The translations under genes were made by a program, and so were the position numbers. From NCBI GenBank assembly GCA_016869775.1, contig VGDJ01000008.1, forward strand, positions 1 to 18,136: a stretch of 18,136 nucleotides of DNA. Reading direction: 5' to 3'. This stretch comes from Alphaproteobacteria bacterium (lineage in GTDB: Bacteria; Pseudomonadota; Alphaproteobacteria; Rickettsiales; UBA1997). Shown piece after piece: positions 7,289-15,276 of this stretch; within the stretch, counting starts at the first letter, position 1, and each line of letters begins with the position of its first letter. The notes beneath the pieces were generated by a model, which saw nothing but the letters and a program-made list of their open reading frames with translations, was not told where the DNA came from and did no database searches.

Positions 7289-7926
7289 ATGAACAATCAA
7301 TCAAATATCAAGCAACAATTTTATGAAAATAAATTGAGTTGGATCAACTCTTTGCGTGAAGGAATTTCAGTGGATGAAGCCAATAATCCGATACCTTGGT
7401 ATTGCTATCAAGCAATCAATTTCTTATCAAAAAATCTAACTAAAAATGACGTAATTTTTGAATTTGGAAGTGGCTCATCAACAATTTTTTATCACTCTAG
7501 AGTAAAAAAAGTTGTAAGCATCGAAACTAACGAAATTTGGTTTAAAATAATTTACAATTATTTATTGCAAACCGAACAAAATCCATCTTTATGCGTTTCA
7601 AAAATTCAGAAATTTATCTAATGAAGGACGGCATAATAGACGCTAATTATCCAAAATTTGCTTATGATTATAGTCAAAAAAACCAAGTTTTTTTTGATTA
7701 TTTAATAATTGATTCAATTAAAAGATATGATTGCGCAATCAACTCTATCAGCGCTTTATCTGAAAATGGAAAGGTAATCCTAGATGATTCAGAACGCCAG
7801 AATTATAAAAAAATTTTTGATTTTTATCTAAAAAATGATTTTGAAGTTAAAAATTTTTGTGGAATTGCGCCCGCCCAGTTACGAATAAAAAATACCACCC
7901 TACTCACTAAAATTAAGAATTTATAA
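7289..7926 (+). pseudogene. SAM-dependent methyltransferase, interrupted by a -1 frameshift
   Basis: Two overlapping reading frames make up one methyltransferase. The first (7289-7621) contains PWYCYQAINFLSKNL and the cofactor-binding motif VIFEFGSGSSTIFY followed by VVSIETNEIWF. It stops at 7619. The second (open through 7591-7926) continues with FDYLIIDSIKRYDC and GKVILDDSERQNYK, the middle and end of the same fold. The frames join in a run of five A residues at 7600-7604; one more A there would restore a continuous protein of about 212 residues. It may be a recent pseudogene, a sequencing error in a short homopolymer, or a product of ribosomal or polymerase slippage. Target unknown. The last 14 bases overlap proB on the opposite strand. 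Confidence 0.75.
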
Positions 7927-9055
7927 TTACAATATTATCAATATGGATTAGCTCTGGCTTAGCTTTGGGACCCATAATTTTAACAATTTCTTTAGATTTT
8001 TTTTGTAAAATTTTTTTAGCATCGTTGCTATTATAGTTAACTATACCGCTTGCAATATGATTGTTGTTTTCATCTTTAATAAATACCGCCTCTCCTCTAA
8101 AAAAAACTCCTTCAATCGCAATTGCCCCAATTGCTAACAAGCTGGCTTTCTTTGTTTTTAAGGCTTTGACAGCATTTTCATTAATTATAATTGAGCCTTT
8201 TGCATTAACAAAACCAGATAGCCAATCAAGTTTAGCCTTAGTTTTGTGTTTAGATTTTTTGGTTAAATCTGAACTTTTAAAAATTGTATATTTTTTGTTG
8301 CCACCGATAAGCTTTTTAAGCGCATCTTTTTCAATACCGCTGGTAATTATTGTTGAGCAACGGGCTGACATTGCCATTTTCGATGCCATAATTTTGGTAA
8401 TCATGCCACCCGTTCCAACCAAAGAATTAGAACCTCGCGCCATTTGCTCAATTTCTTTAGTAATTTTATCGACTTGTTGAATCAAATTTGCGTTTTTAAA
8501 TTCTTTAGGATTTTTATCATAAAGGCCATCAATATCTGAAAATAAAATCATTAAATCAGCCCCAATCATTTGGGCAACTCGGGCCGACAATCTATCGTTA
8601 TCACCAATTTTAATTTCATCAACAGCCACAGAATCATTTTCGTTAATGATTGGGATAATTTGATTATCGAGAAGTTTTTCAATGGTATTTTTTGAATTAA
8701 GATAACTTTTGCGCGAGTTACAGTCTGTTGCTGTCAATAAAATTTGTGCAACTTTTATATTAAATGTTCTAAAAAAATCTTTGTAGATTGTCATGAGTTC
8801 AATCTGCCCAACACCCGCACAAACTTGCTTTTCTTGAATTGATAATTTTTGACCATTATAGCCAAGAGCTATTCTACCAAGAGCAACAGCACCAGACGAC
8901 ACCAAGACAATTTGACAATCATTTTTTTTGATAATTTGATGAATATTTGAGACAATATTTTCAATCCAAGATAAGCGCACTTTTTCACCTTCAACAATCA
9001 ACGAGGAGCCTATTTTGATAACAATTTTGCGATATTTTAGTGAATTAATTTCCAT
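7913..9055 (-). CDS. proB: Glutamate 5-kinase with PUA domain
   Basis: Phosphorylates L-glutamate to gamma-glutamyl phosphate, the first and feedback-inhibited step of proline synthesis, in the cytosol. 380 residues. The amino-acid kinase domain shows IVIKIGSSLIV (11-21), VLVSSGAVALG (50-60), NENDSVAVDEIKIGDNDRLSA (138-158, the glutamate and proline binding region) and GTGGMITKIMASKMA (215-229). The C-terminal portion from about 285 is a PUA domain, as in full-length bacterial ProB. The partner gene proA is not in the window. The start is 3 bases after the OmpA-like lipoprotein gene, so the two are probably co-transcribed. Its end overlaps the methyltransferase gene. Confidence 0.96.
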   Translation of the reverse strand: MEINSLKYRKIVIKIGSSLIVEGEKVRLSWIENIVSNIHQIIKKNDCQIVLVSSGAVALGRIALGYNGQKLSIQEKQVCAGVGQIELMTIYKDFFRTFNIKVAQILLTATDCNSRKSYLNSKNTIEKLLDNQIIPIINENDSVAVDEIKIGDNDRLSARVAQMIGADLMILFSDIDGLYDKNPKEFKNANLIQQVDKITKEIEQMARGSNSLVGTGGMITKIMASKMAMSARCSTIITSGIEKDALKKLIGGNKKYTIFKSSDLTKKSKHKTKAKLDWLSGFVNAKGSIIINENAVKALKTKKASLLAIGAIAIEGVFFRGEAVFIKDENNNHIASGIVNYNSNDAKKILQKKSKEIVKIMGPKAKPELIHIDNIVIINS

Positions 9056-9058
9056 AAT

Positions 9059-10033
9059 TTAATTTTTCAATCCGCGCTCTTGACGAGCTTTTTCAACTTG
9101 ATCTTTATATAAAATATTTTGTAACAATGGAAGTGGATATGGCTTAAAATCAGCATCACCCTTGATTACATAAATTCCAACTGCACGATTAAGGTGATTG
9201 GTTATTTCGTCATTAATTATAATATCGGGAAAATCTTCGGTTTCAATCCTCTCATCAATTATATTTTGAATAATATCGTTTTTAATTAAATAATTTTTGA
9301 CTACCGCTAATCTATTTTTAATTAAGGTTTGGTTACGAGAAATATTGAGATTATTATCTGGATTGGCAGTTATAAGAATTCTAAATTGCCCTCTTTGCTC
9401 TTGCAAAAAATCAATCACTTCGACCATACTTTTGGTCGCTTTATCGCTTAAAATATAGCTATCAGTATCAAATAGAATTTCAAATCTGGTAAATTCGGGG
9501 ACAGTGATTTTGACTGATGGTGATTTATCTTTTGTGATTTCTTCAAGATAAAAATCAATCTCATCAATTAGTTTTGTAAAGCTAACTCTACAATGAGATA
9601 ATTCATCGGCCATAAAAATTGCTTTTGATTCCTTAGAAGCCCAACAATCATAAAGATATGACAGGTGAGCCATTTGGATAGGCATTTGAAATATCAGGCT
9701 TTTATTACCCAAGAGAATTTCGAGTTTTTTTTGCATAAAAACCAATTCTTCAATTCGAGAATTATCAGCTTTCCAGTTGAGTGGATTTTCGGGAACAAAT
9801 GGCTTTCCATTGGCAATTTCAATACCTTTTTTTGCAAAATATTCTGAAGTTTTTAAATCATTGACGGTTTGTAATCTTTTTGAAAAACCTAGATACTCAA
9901 GGGCAAGATATGAATCAAAGCCACCCTTGGTTTTTAATATTTGCTCTCTTGAAGATAAAATTTGTTGATAACTCAAGCCAGAACAAGAAGAAAAAACCAG
10001 CAAAGTTATTAAAAAATAATGATGCAATTTCAT
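9059..10033 (-). CDS. OmpA-family lipoprotein (peptidoglycan-associated type)
   Basis: 324 residues from ATG 10033. MKLHHYFLITLLVFSSC is a lipoprotein signal peptide with lipid cysteine 17. The N-terminal region contains FDSYLALEYLGFSK (39-52), YFAKKGIEIANG and the YDCW motif (128-131), features I associate with an alphaproteobacterial group of OmpA-family lipoproteins. Residues about 184-263 form an OmpA/MotB-like domain: FEILFDTDSYILSDKA at its start, and ISRNQTLIKNRLAVVKNYLI in the peptidoglycan-binding half. The domain is somewhat degenerate (NISRN where LSxxRA is usual). The likely role is linking the outer membrane to the cell wall. A longer reading from TTG 10144 puts a non-signal stretch in front and is not preferred. 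proB follows 3 bases later. Confidence 0.78.
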   Translation of the reverse strand: MKLHHYFLITLLVFSSCSGLSYQQILSSREQILKTKGGFDSYLALEYLGFSKRLQTVNDLKTSEYFAKKGIEIANGKPFVPENPLNWKADNSRIEELVFMQKKLEILLGNKSLIFQMPIQMAHLSYLYDCWASKESKAIFMADELSHCRVSFTKLIDEIDFYLEEITKDKSPSVKITVPEFTRFEILFDTDSYILSDKATKSMVEVIDFLQEQRGQFRILITANPDNNLNISRNQTLIKNRLAVVKNYLIKNDIIQNIIDERIETEDFPDIIINDEITNHLNRAVGIYVIKGDADFKPYPLPLLQNILYKDQVEKARQERGLKN

Positions 10034-10094
10034 GCTTAGAATTATCTGTGAAAGTAAGGTAATTGGTGCTTGAGATAAAAATTTGCAACCTGTG

Positions 10095-10154
10095 TAATCA
10101 AAATAAATGTAAATTTTGATTAAATGATTAATAAATTTTAACAAAATTTATTAA
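10095..10154. repeat. Two adjacent hairpins between the anhydrase operon and the OmpA-like gene
   Basis: Two perfect inverted repeats lie side by side in a 208-base spacer. TAATCAAAAT (10095-10104) pairs with ATTTTGATTA (10113-10122) around an 8-base loop. TTAATAAATTTT (10128-10139) pairs with 10143-10154 around a 3-base loop. Read on the minus strand they come 88 bases after the carbonic anhydrase stop and before the OmpA-like start. A role in ending or trimming the upstream transcript is likely. Neither has a clean T run after it on that strand, and AT-only repeats can occur by chance in such sequence. Nothing else was seen in this spacer. Confidence 0.4.
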
Positions 10155-10241
10155 CAAAAAATTCAAAAACAACTAAATAATTCAGGCTGTTATTAAGATA
10201 AAACCAAACCAAAAAACATCAATTTGATAATTTAAAAACTT

Positions 10242-10880
10242 CTAGTGTTTATTTTTTTTAGTTTGATAAAAATCAACCTTACCGCTTGATACATCATATA
10301 TCGCGCCCACTAAAATAATTTTTTTATTTTTAATCAAATCTCTAATAATTTCACTTTCTTTAGGAATTTGTTTTAACACATTCTTAACATTTTCTTGAGT
10401 AACTAAATCTAAAAAATTATTTGATTCTGGATCATAATCATATTTTTTTTGCAACCTTTTAACAACTACTCGGATTTTTTTTAAAAGATTCGTCAAGTGA
10501 CCCATTTTTACGTGTGAACAAGCACCCTTGATAGCTCCACACTCACTATGACCCAAAACCAATACAACCTTGGCACCAGAGACTTTACAAGCAAACTCCA
10601 TACTTCCTAGAATATCATTATTCAAAATATTACCGGCGATACGACATGAAAAAATATCTCCTAAACCTTGATCAAAAATTAATTCTGCCGATGTTCTTGA
10701 ATCAATGCAACTCAAGATAAAAGCAAAAGGATATTGTCCATCTGACGTATCATTGACTTGTTGTAAGAGGTTGCGATTAACCTTTAAGTTAGTTACAAAG
10801 CGGCGATTTCCTTCTTTAAGAAGATCGAGAGCTTGATTTGGACTAAGACAGTCGCGCATTTCTTTTGTTAAAGTGACCAT
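10242..10880 (-). CDS. Beta-class carbonic anhydrase
   Basis: Interconverts carbon dioxide and bicarbonate. 212 residues. The zinc site is complete: Cys58 with the Asp60-Arg62 pair in SCIDSRTSAE, and His111 and Cys114 in GHSECGAIKGA. FSCRIAGNI (77-85) and GSMEFA are also standard for the class. No signal peptide is seen, so it should act in the cytosol. It begins 3 bases after the SulP transporter gene, so the two form one transcript. SulP-anhydrase pairs are known in many bacteria and are read as bicarbonate import or retention systems. The product would supply bicarbonate to carboxylases and help control pH. Confidence 0.95.
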   Translation of the reverse strand: MVTLTKEMRDCLSPNQALDLLKEGNRRFVTNLKVNRNLLQQVNDTSDGQYPFAFILSCIDSRTSAELIFDQGLGDIFSCRIAGNILNNDILGSMEFACKVSGAKVVLVLGHSECGAIKGACSHVKMGHLTNLLKKIRVVVKRLQKKYDYDPESNNFLDLVTQENVKNVLKQIPKESEIIRDLIKNKKIILVGAIYDVSSGKVDFYQTKKNKH

Positions 10881-10883
10881 AAA

Positions 10884-12395
10884 TTATATTTTATTAATTG
10901 TTATACCTTTGAGTGTAAGTTTGATGTTTTTTGACTTGGCGTTAACCTGAAAATCTCTGAGAATTTCATAAACATCAAAATCAATTACTTTAGATTGAGT
11001 ACCATCGATTAAGACCTCAGAGTCATCAGGAATAGATTTCAGTAATTGCAAAATTTTACCCTTATTTAAAAATGAAACCTCTTGAGCAAGAGTAATAGTG
11101 TGAGAGTTTTTTTGATGCTTATCGACCACATTTTCAAAAGCATTTCGAAAATTATTGATCAAAATAAATACAATCGCCACCACCATTCCAATGATAACCC
11201 CCTTGAGCAAATCAAAGGCCAACATGCCTATAATTGTTGCTAAAAATGGAATAAATTGCTCATGACCTTGTTTAAAAATTTTAATTAATAACTTGGGATG
11301 AGAGAGTTTGAAACCAACAACGAGACAGATGCAGGCCAAGCTTGCATAAGGAATCATATTTAAAATATTGGGGATTAAAACCGCGCAAATTAATAATAAA
11401 ATTCCATGAAAAATGGCCGAGTTTTTGCTTTTTGCACCGAACGAAATATTGGCACTACTTCTAACAATGACTTGTGTAAGTGGAAGTCCGCCAATCAAGC
11501 CCGATATTAAATTACCAAAACCCTGCGCTTTCAATTCGCGATTAGCAGGAGTAATTCTTTTGAGATTATCGAGTTTGTCAGTAGCCTCAACGCAAAGCAA
11601 AGTTTCAATGCTTGCCACAATAGCCAAAATCAATGCCATTAAATATATTTGAGGGTTTCTAAGTTCTTCAAAGTTAGGAAACATAAAATTCCCAATAAAT
11701 TCAGAAACATTATTAGCAACCGGAATTTGAACAATTTGATGATCCGCCAAATCAACGAAATTACTGGCAACAACCCCAAGTATGACAACCACCAAAGGAC
11801 CTTGAATAAAATTGAAGATTTTTGATTTTTTGTTCAAATAATTATCCCAAATTATCAATAATGTTAAAGAAATTGCCGAAATGATTATAGCAATTGGAGT
11901 AATATTGCTGAAAGTATTTTGCAAAATTATCAAGGCACTTTGATCGATAAATTCTTCAAAATCTGTTGAGATTGAACTATCATAACCAACCGCATGAGGA
12001 ATTTGTTTGATGATAATCATCAACCCAATTCCAAATAGCATTCCCTTTATAACCGAAGAAGGAAAATAGTAAGCTACCGAACCAAATCGACAATAACCCG
12101 CAATTATTTGGAAAATTCCGGCAATACAAACGACCACAAGAAAGCTCTCATAAGAACCCAAGGTGGTTATATATCCATATACAATAACTGCCAATCCTGC
12201 GGCTGGTCCGCTGACTCCAAGCGGTGAACCACTTAAAATTCCCACCATAACTCCACCAACAACACCAGCAATAATTCCGGAAAACAAAGGTGCGCCAGAA
12301 GCCAGAGCTATGCCCAAACACAGTGGTAAAGCCACAAAAAATACTACGATGCTGGCTGGTAAATCATGTCTAAAGTTAATTAAAAAGTTTTTCAT
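10884..12395 (-). CDS. SulP family anion transporter, probably for bicarbonate
   Basis: 503 residues, an inner-membrane carrier with the SulP core and a C-terminal STAS-like domain. DLPASIVVFFVALPLCLGIALASGA, GSPLGVSGPAAGLAV (56-70) and, in the second half, a stretch beginning SIETLLCVEATDKL and a GFGNLISGLIGGLP stretch are SulP signatures. Residues about 430-503 resemble STAS, with VLIDGTQSKVIDFDVYEIL. The neighbouring anhydrase gene, 3 bases on, argues for bicarbonate rather than sulfate; this is inference from context, since the residues that set substrate are not known to me. Upstream, 39 bases away, is a small secreted-protein gene in the same direction, and a hairpin spans that gap. Confidence 0.9.
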   Translation of the reverse strand: MKNFLINFRHDLPASIVVFFVALPLCLGIALASGAPLFSGIIAGVVGGVMVGILSGSPLGVSGPAAGLAVIVYGYITTLGSYESFLVVVCIAGIFQIIAGYCRFGSVAYYFPSSVIKGMLFGIGLMIIIKQIPHAVGYDSSISTDFEEFIDQSALIILQNTFSNITPIAIIISAISLTLLIIWDNYLNKKSKIFNFIQGPLVVVILGVVASNFVDLADHQIVQIPVANNVSEFIGNFMFPNFEELRNPQIYLMALILAIVASIETLLCVEATDKLDNLKRITPANRELKAQGFGNLISGLIGGLPLTQVIVRSSANISFGAKSKNSAIFHGILLLICAVLIPNILNMIPYASLACICLVVGFKLSHPKLLIKIFKQGHEQFIPFLATIIGMLAFDLLKGVIIGMVVAIVFILINNFRNAFENVVDKHQKNSHTITLAQEVSFLNKGKILQLLKSIPDDSEVLIDGTQSKVIDFDVYEILRDFQVNAKSKNIKLTLKGITINKI

Positions 12396-12406
12396 AAATT
12401 TGAATT

Positions 12407-12446
12407 AATAATTGCTAAAATAAAAATAAAAAAACTAGCAATTATT
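12407..12446 (-). promoter_or_regulatory. Intercistronic hairpin before the SulP start
   Basis: AATAATTGCTA (12407-12417) and TAGCAATTATT (12436-12446) are a perfect 11-bp inverted repeat with an 18-base loop. On the minus strand the first arm covers the last codons and stop of the small protein gene. The loop is almost all U, and the second arm ends 11 bases before the SulP ATG. It could control ribosome loading on SulP, mark an RNA cleavage site, or act as a weak terminator. No U run follows the second arm, so a plain terminator is less likely. Confidence 0.5.
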
Positions 12447-12746
12447 GGGAGGGGTGGTTGGGACTTCAAGAATGTAGTTTGAGTGCAACTCAGAATTTAA
12501 AACCAAATTAAATTTAAAAAATTTAATTTTATTAAAAAAATAGCTAAGATTTGACTCTTTTAGTTGATGATTTTTGGATTTAGATTTTATTTCAGCCTCG
12601 CACTCAACTTCAGATTCTAGCTCGGATTCAATTTCTACACCCAAAATTTGATAGGCTTTATTGGCACTTGATATGCTGAAGAATGAAAAAAGCGCTAAAA
12701 AATGGATAAAAATAAATAATGTGAAGATGTTTCTGAATTTTTTCAT
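12435..12746 (-). CDS. Small secreted protein of unknown function
   Basis: 103 residues, not recognised. The N-terminus MKKFRNIFTLFIFIHFLALFSFF is a signal peptide or anchor, with a possible cleavage near SISSANKA. Residues about 38-58 are a short periodic stretch ESELESEVECEAEIKSKSK, in which acidic residues alternate with small ones before a basic end. The C-terminus is PTTPPNNC with a final cysteine. It is the first gene of the SulP-anhydrase operon and has a strong promoter just in front, which supports it being a real gene. Whether it helps the transporter or is simply a leader gene is unknown. Confidence 0.6.
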   Translation of the reverse strand: MKKFRNIFTLFIFIHFLALFSFFSISSANKAYQILGVEIESELESEVECEAEIKSKSKNHQLKESNLSYFFNKIKFFKFNLVLNSELHSNYILEVPTTPPNNC

Positions 12747-12754
12747 GAAGACTT

Positions 12755-12783
12755 ATGATAAAATCGCACTTAAACTTAGTCAA
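12755..12783 (-). promoter_or_regulatory. Sigma-70-like promoter of the SulP-anhydrase operon
   Basis: On the minus strand TTGACT (12783-12778) and TATCAT (12760-12755) stand exactly 17 bases apart. Each matches the consensus in five of six positions. The -10 box ends only 8 bases before the ATG at 12746, so transcription should begin at or within a base or two of the start codon. The message would be leaderless or nearly so. The site lies in the 57-base gap after the TSUP gene. Confidence 0.65.
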
Positions 12784-12803
12784 CAAATAATAAATATTCA
12801 AAT

Positions 12804-13526
12804 TTATTGATAAAAAGCTTTAAAAATAAAATTAATTGAAGCCATAAGGGTAATAATTGCAAGACCGTTTTTAAAAGCTTTATTGCTTATTTTTAAATGA
12901 ATCTTGTGACCAAAAAATATAGCAATAAAAACTGGAATAATAGTCCATAAAATACCCATAAAAAAATCAATTTTTAATATTTTTGAAAAAGACATTTGAA
13001 TAATCCTAAGGATATTACAAAACACGAAATAGACAGCCATTGTAGCTCGCAACGCAGATTTGGATTTAAAATCATCATTAATAACGCTCACAATAAATGG
13101 ACCTCCAATTCCGAAAGCGCCCTGCGAAATAGCTCCAAAAAATAGAAATTTATTTTTGATAATTTTTGGAATTTTATATTTATCAAAAAAAATTAGCCGA
13201 ATTGAAAGTATCAACAAAATGAAACCAAAAAAAACTGATAAAATTTGCGCTGAAAAACATTGAAAAATATAAACCCCAGCTATTGAACCCATCAATGAAA
13301 TTGGAAGTAATTTTATGAAAATTTTTTTATCGAAATGATCGTGACTAGAAATTGCTATGTATAATGAAGACATAGTTCCAATATATAAGCCCGCCAAGAC
13401 CATATTTTTAACATCAACTAAAAATCCAAGAATTGAATATGCAATCAAACCACCGCCAAAACCAAAAATACTTTCAAAAAAGAATCCAATTGAAAAACAA
13501 AGAGCTGTAGATATTGAAAAAAACAT
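12804..13526 (-). CDS. TSUP (TauE/SafE) family transporter
   Basis: 240 residues, nearly all in membrane helices. GFFFESIFGFGGGLIAYSIL (14-33) and its second-half counterpart GAISQGAFGIGGPFIV (131-146) are the paired repeats typical of the TSUP/sulfite exporter fold. Members carry sulfur-containing anions or other organic acids across the inner membrane; the direction and substrate here are unknown. It lies upstream of the SulP operon in the same direction, but that operon has its own promoter in between. It is divergent from the beta-barrel gene with a 119-base spacer in which I could not find a convincing promoter. Confidence 0.85.
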   Translation of the reverse strand: MFFSISTALCFSIGFFFESIFGFGGGLIAYSILGFLVDVKNMVLAGLYIGTMSSLYIAISSHDHFDKKIFIKLLPISLMGSIAGVYIFQCFSAQILSVFFGFILLILSIRLIFFDKYKIPKIIKNKFLFFGAISQGAFGIGGPFIVSVINDDFKSKSALRATMAVYFVFCNILRIIQMSFSKILKIDFFMGILWTIIPVFIAIFFGHKIHLKISNKAFKNGLAIITLMASINFIFKAFYQ

Positions 13527-13645
13527 GATAAAATAATTAAATGTAATTGAAGTTTACTTTTAAAAAAAACATTTCAAAATTGCAAAAAGTATAAATCCTT
13601 CGACTTTTTTTGATCTATAAAACTCATCCACCCCAATACAAATTA

Positions 13646-15259
13646 ATGAGAAATCTAATCAGTATTAACAAATTTTTATTTCTCATTTTTCTAATTTTTA
13701 CTCCTAATTCACAATCCTTTGCTAAACAAGATTTTTCTATAGATTTACAAAAAAAATCTGAGTTAAAAAAAAATTTCAAATCTAAAGTTGTTAAAAATAA
13801 AACTAATCTAAAATCCAGAAAGATCGCACAAAAAACAGTTCCCAAATCTTTACCAGCGAATCTAGTCAAAACTCCAGATGATGATCTAAATGACGATGAT
13901 GAAGACTCTGATAATTTTGACTATGAAAGTCTCTACAAAAACAATCAAAATAATATCGAAAACATCATTAATGAATCTGAAAATTCTTCTAAAAATAATC
14001 CTATCAGCAACGAATTCAGTGATTTTGGTATTATTAAAGATACAGTTGAAGAGAAAAAAGTTATCAAAAAATATGATTCCGAAGAAGATGAGATTTTTTT
14101 AAATAAAGATATTTTTGATGAAAAAAATAAAACTATACTCAGAAAATCTGGCGTTCAACAACCAACTCCTGAAGAAAAAAATTTTAAAATTTCCAATCGT
14201 ATCGTTAGCGATTTATCTCTTACCGATAATTATGGTAATTCACGAAATAAATTTTTCGATACAAATGGCGTTGTACGTTATTTTACAAGTATTCAATTAA
14301 AAAAAGATTTTGAATTTTATGGTCTTTTTAGACTTTCAAGATTCGATAATGATTTTGATATTGCCAAACGCCAACAAAGTTCAAATGGAGGTGGCTCGAG
14401 AATTTTTGAAAATATGGGCATAGGCATTTCAGAATTAAGCCTTAAATATTCCAAAAATAATAGCTCCTTAATCGTTGGTAAATTCACTGCAAACTTTGGA
14501 ACTGCATGGCGCTGGAATAAGGCAATAGCAGTTCATAATATTCCCCAAAATTATGCTTTAACCGAAAAACTTGGAATTACCGCCATAACCAAATATGGCA
14601 ATATTAAAAAATCCGGTCTTTATAATTTTTCTCTAAGTTTTTTTACCAATGATAGAAAAAATTTTGACAATAGTTTATTTCATAGAAGGCAATCAGCTTC
14701 AAAATCTCAAGCCTTAGCTGGTGACACCAGAAGCCTAGCTTCTTATGCCTTAGCAACTGATATAAGCTTTGATTTTAGCGAAAAAGAAAAACTAAGATAT
14801 CACATCGGTTATTCAAAACTAGCCGTCAACAAAAGAGCATCTTCTTTGCCATCAAATATTATCAAAAAACAACAAGGAATTGTTTTTGGGATGAATTATG
14901 AATTTCCAATAAGCCATGATTTTTCTGGCGAAGCAATTTTAGAACATGCCGACATTAAAAATCCCGATGGCGACACTAGAGTTTTAAACAATTATCTAAC
15001 TACTAATTTTATTTTAAAATATTCCAACAAATATTCTTTAATGATTGGCAACTCAAGAAACAAAAACAAAAATATTTCTCTAAATAGTTCTCGAAGAAAT
15101 ATTTCAGAAATTAATATTGGTTATGAGTTTACTAAAAATAAATATTTTGATAAGTTAACAACTCAATTAGGATACCATCATAGAACTGAAAAAAATGCTG
15201 ATCAAAACACTAATAATAAAGCTTTATCAATTCTGATTCGTTACTATAAAAATTTTTAA
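13646..15259 (+). CDS. Outer-membrane beta-barrel protein (porin-like) with a charged N-terminal linker
   Basis: 537 residues from ATG 13646. MRNLISINKFLFLIFLIFTPNSQSFA is a signal peptide, cleaved before KQ. Residues 36-67 are rich in lysine; 76-158 are rich in Asp, Glu and Asn (for example TPDDDLNDDDEDSDNFD). From about 180 to the end the sequence alternates as membrane strands, with GKFTANFGTAWRW (278-290), YALTEKLG (303-310) and a final IRYYKNF. The last-residue phenylalanine is the mark for barrel assembly. Similar GKF...FGTAW and YxLTEKLG stretches occur in alphaproteobacterial porin-like proteins. Substrate unknown. An upstream TTG at 13610 would put extra residues before the signal peptide. 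hisG starts 17 bases downstream. Confidence 0.8.
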   Translation: MRNLISINKFLFLIFLIFTPNSQSFAKQDFSIDLQKKSELKKNFKSKVVKNKTNLKSRKIAQKTVPKSLPANLVKTPDDDLNDDDEDSDNFDYESLYKNNQNNIENIINESENSSKNNPISNEFSDFGIIKDTVEEKKVIKKYDSEEDEIFLNKDIFDEKNKTILRKSGVQQPTPEEKNFKISNRIVSDLSLTDNYGNSRNKFFDTNGVVRYFTSIQLKKDFEFYGLFRLSRFDNDFDIAKRQQSSNGGGSRIFENMGIGISELSLKYSKNNSSLIVGKFTANFGTAWRWNKAIAVHNIPQNYALTEKLGITAITKYGNIKKSGLYNFSLSFFTNDRKNFDNSLFHRRQSASKSQALAGDTRSLASYALATDISFDFSEKEKLRYHIGYSKLAVNKRASSLPSNIIKKQQGIVFGMNYEFPISHDFSGEAILEHADIKNPDGDTRVLNNYLTTNFILKYSNKYSLMIGNSRNKNKNISLNSSRRNISEINIGYEFTKNKYFDKLTTQLGYHHRTEKNADQNTNNKALSILIRYYKNF

Positions 15260-15276
15260 TTAGAACTTCTTTTTCA

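Noticed and set aside
8061..8480. 139-codon open frame on the plus strand inside proB
   Set aside because: It is opposite a gene with complete family motifs and shows no recognisable domain; AT-rich antisense frames of this size are expected.
10034..10144. Longer start (TTG) for the OmpA-like lipoprotein
   Set aside because: It would place 37 residues ahead of a complete signal peptide with lipobox, and it runs into the hairpin region.
13610..13645. Longer start (TTG) for the beta-barrel protein
   Set aside because: ATG 13646 opens directly on a normal signal peptide; the extra residues are not signal-like.
13527..13645. Promoters in the spacer between the TSUP and barrel genes
   Set aside because: Several TATAAA-like boxes are present but none has a -35 box at a normal distance; in such AT-rich sequence they carry little weight.
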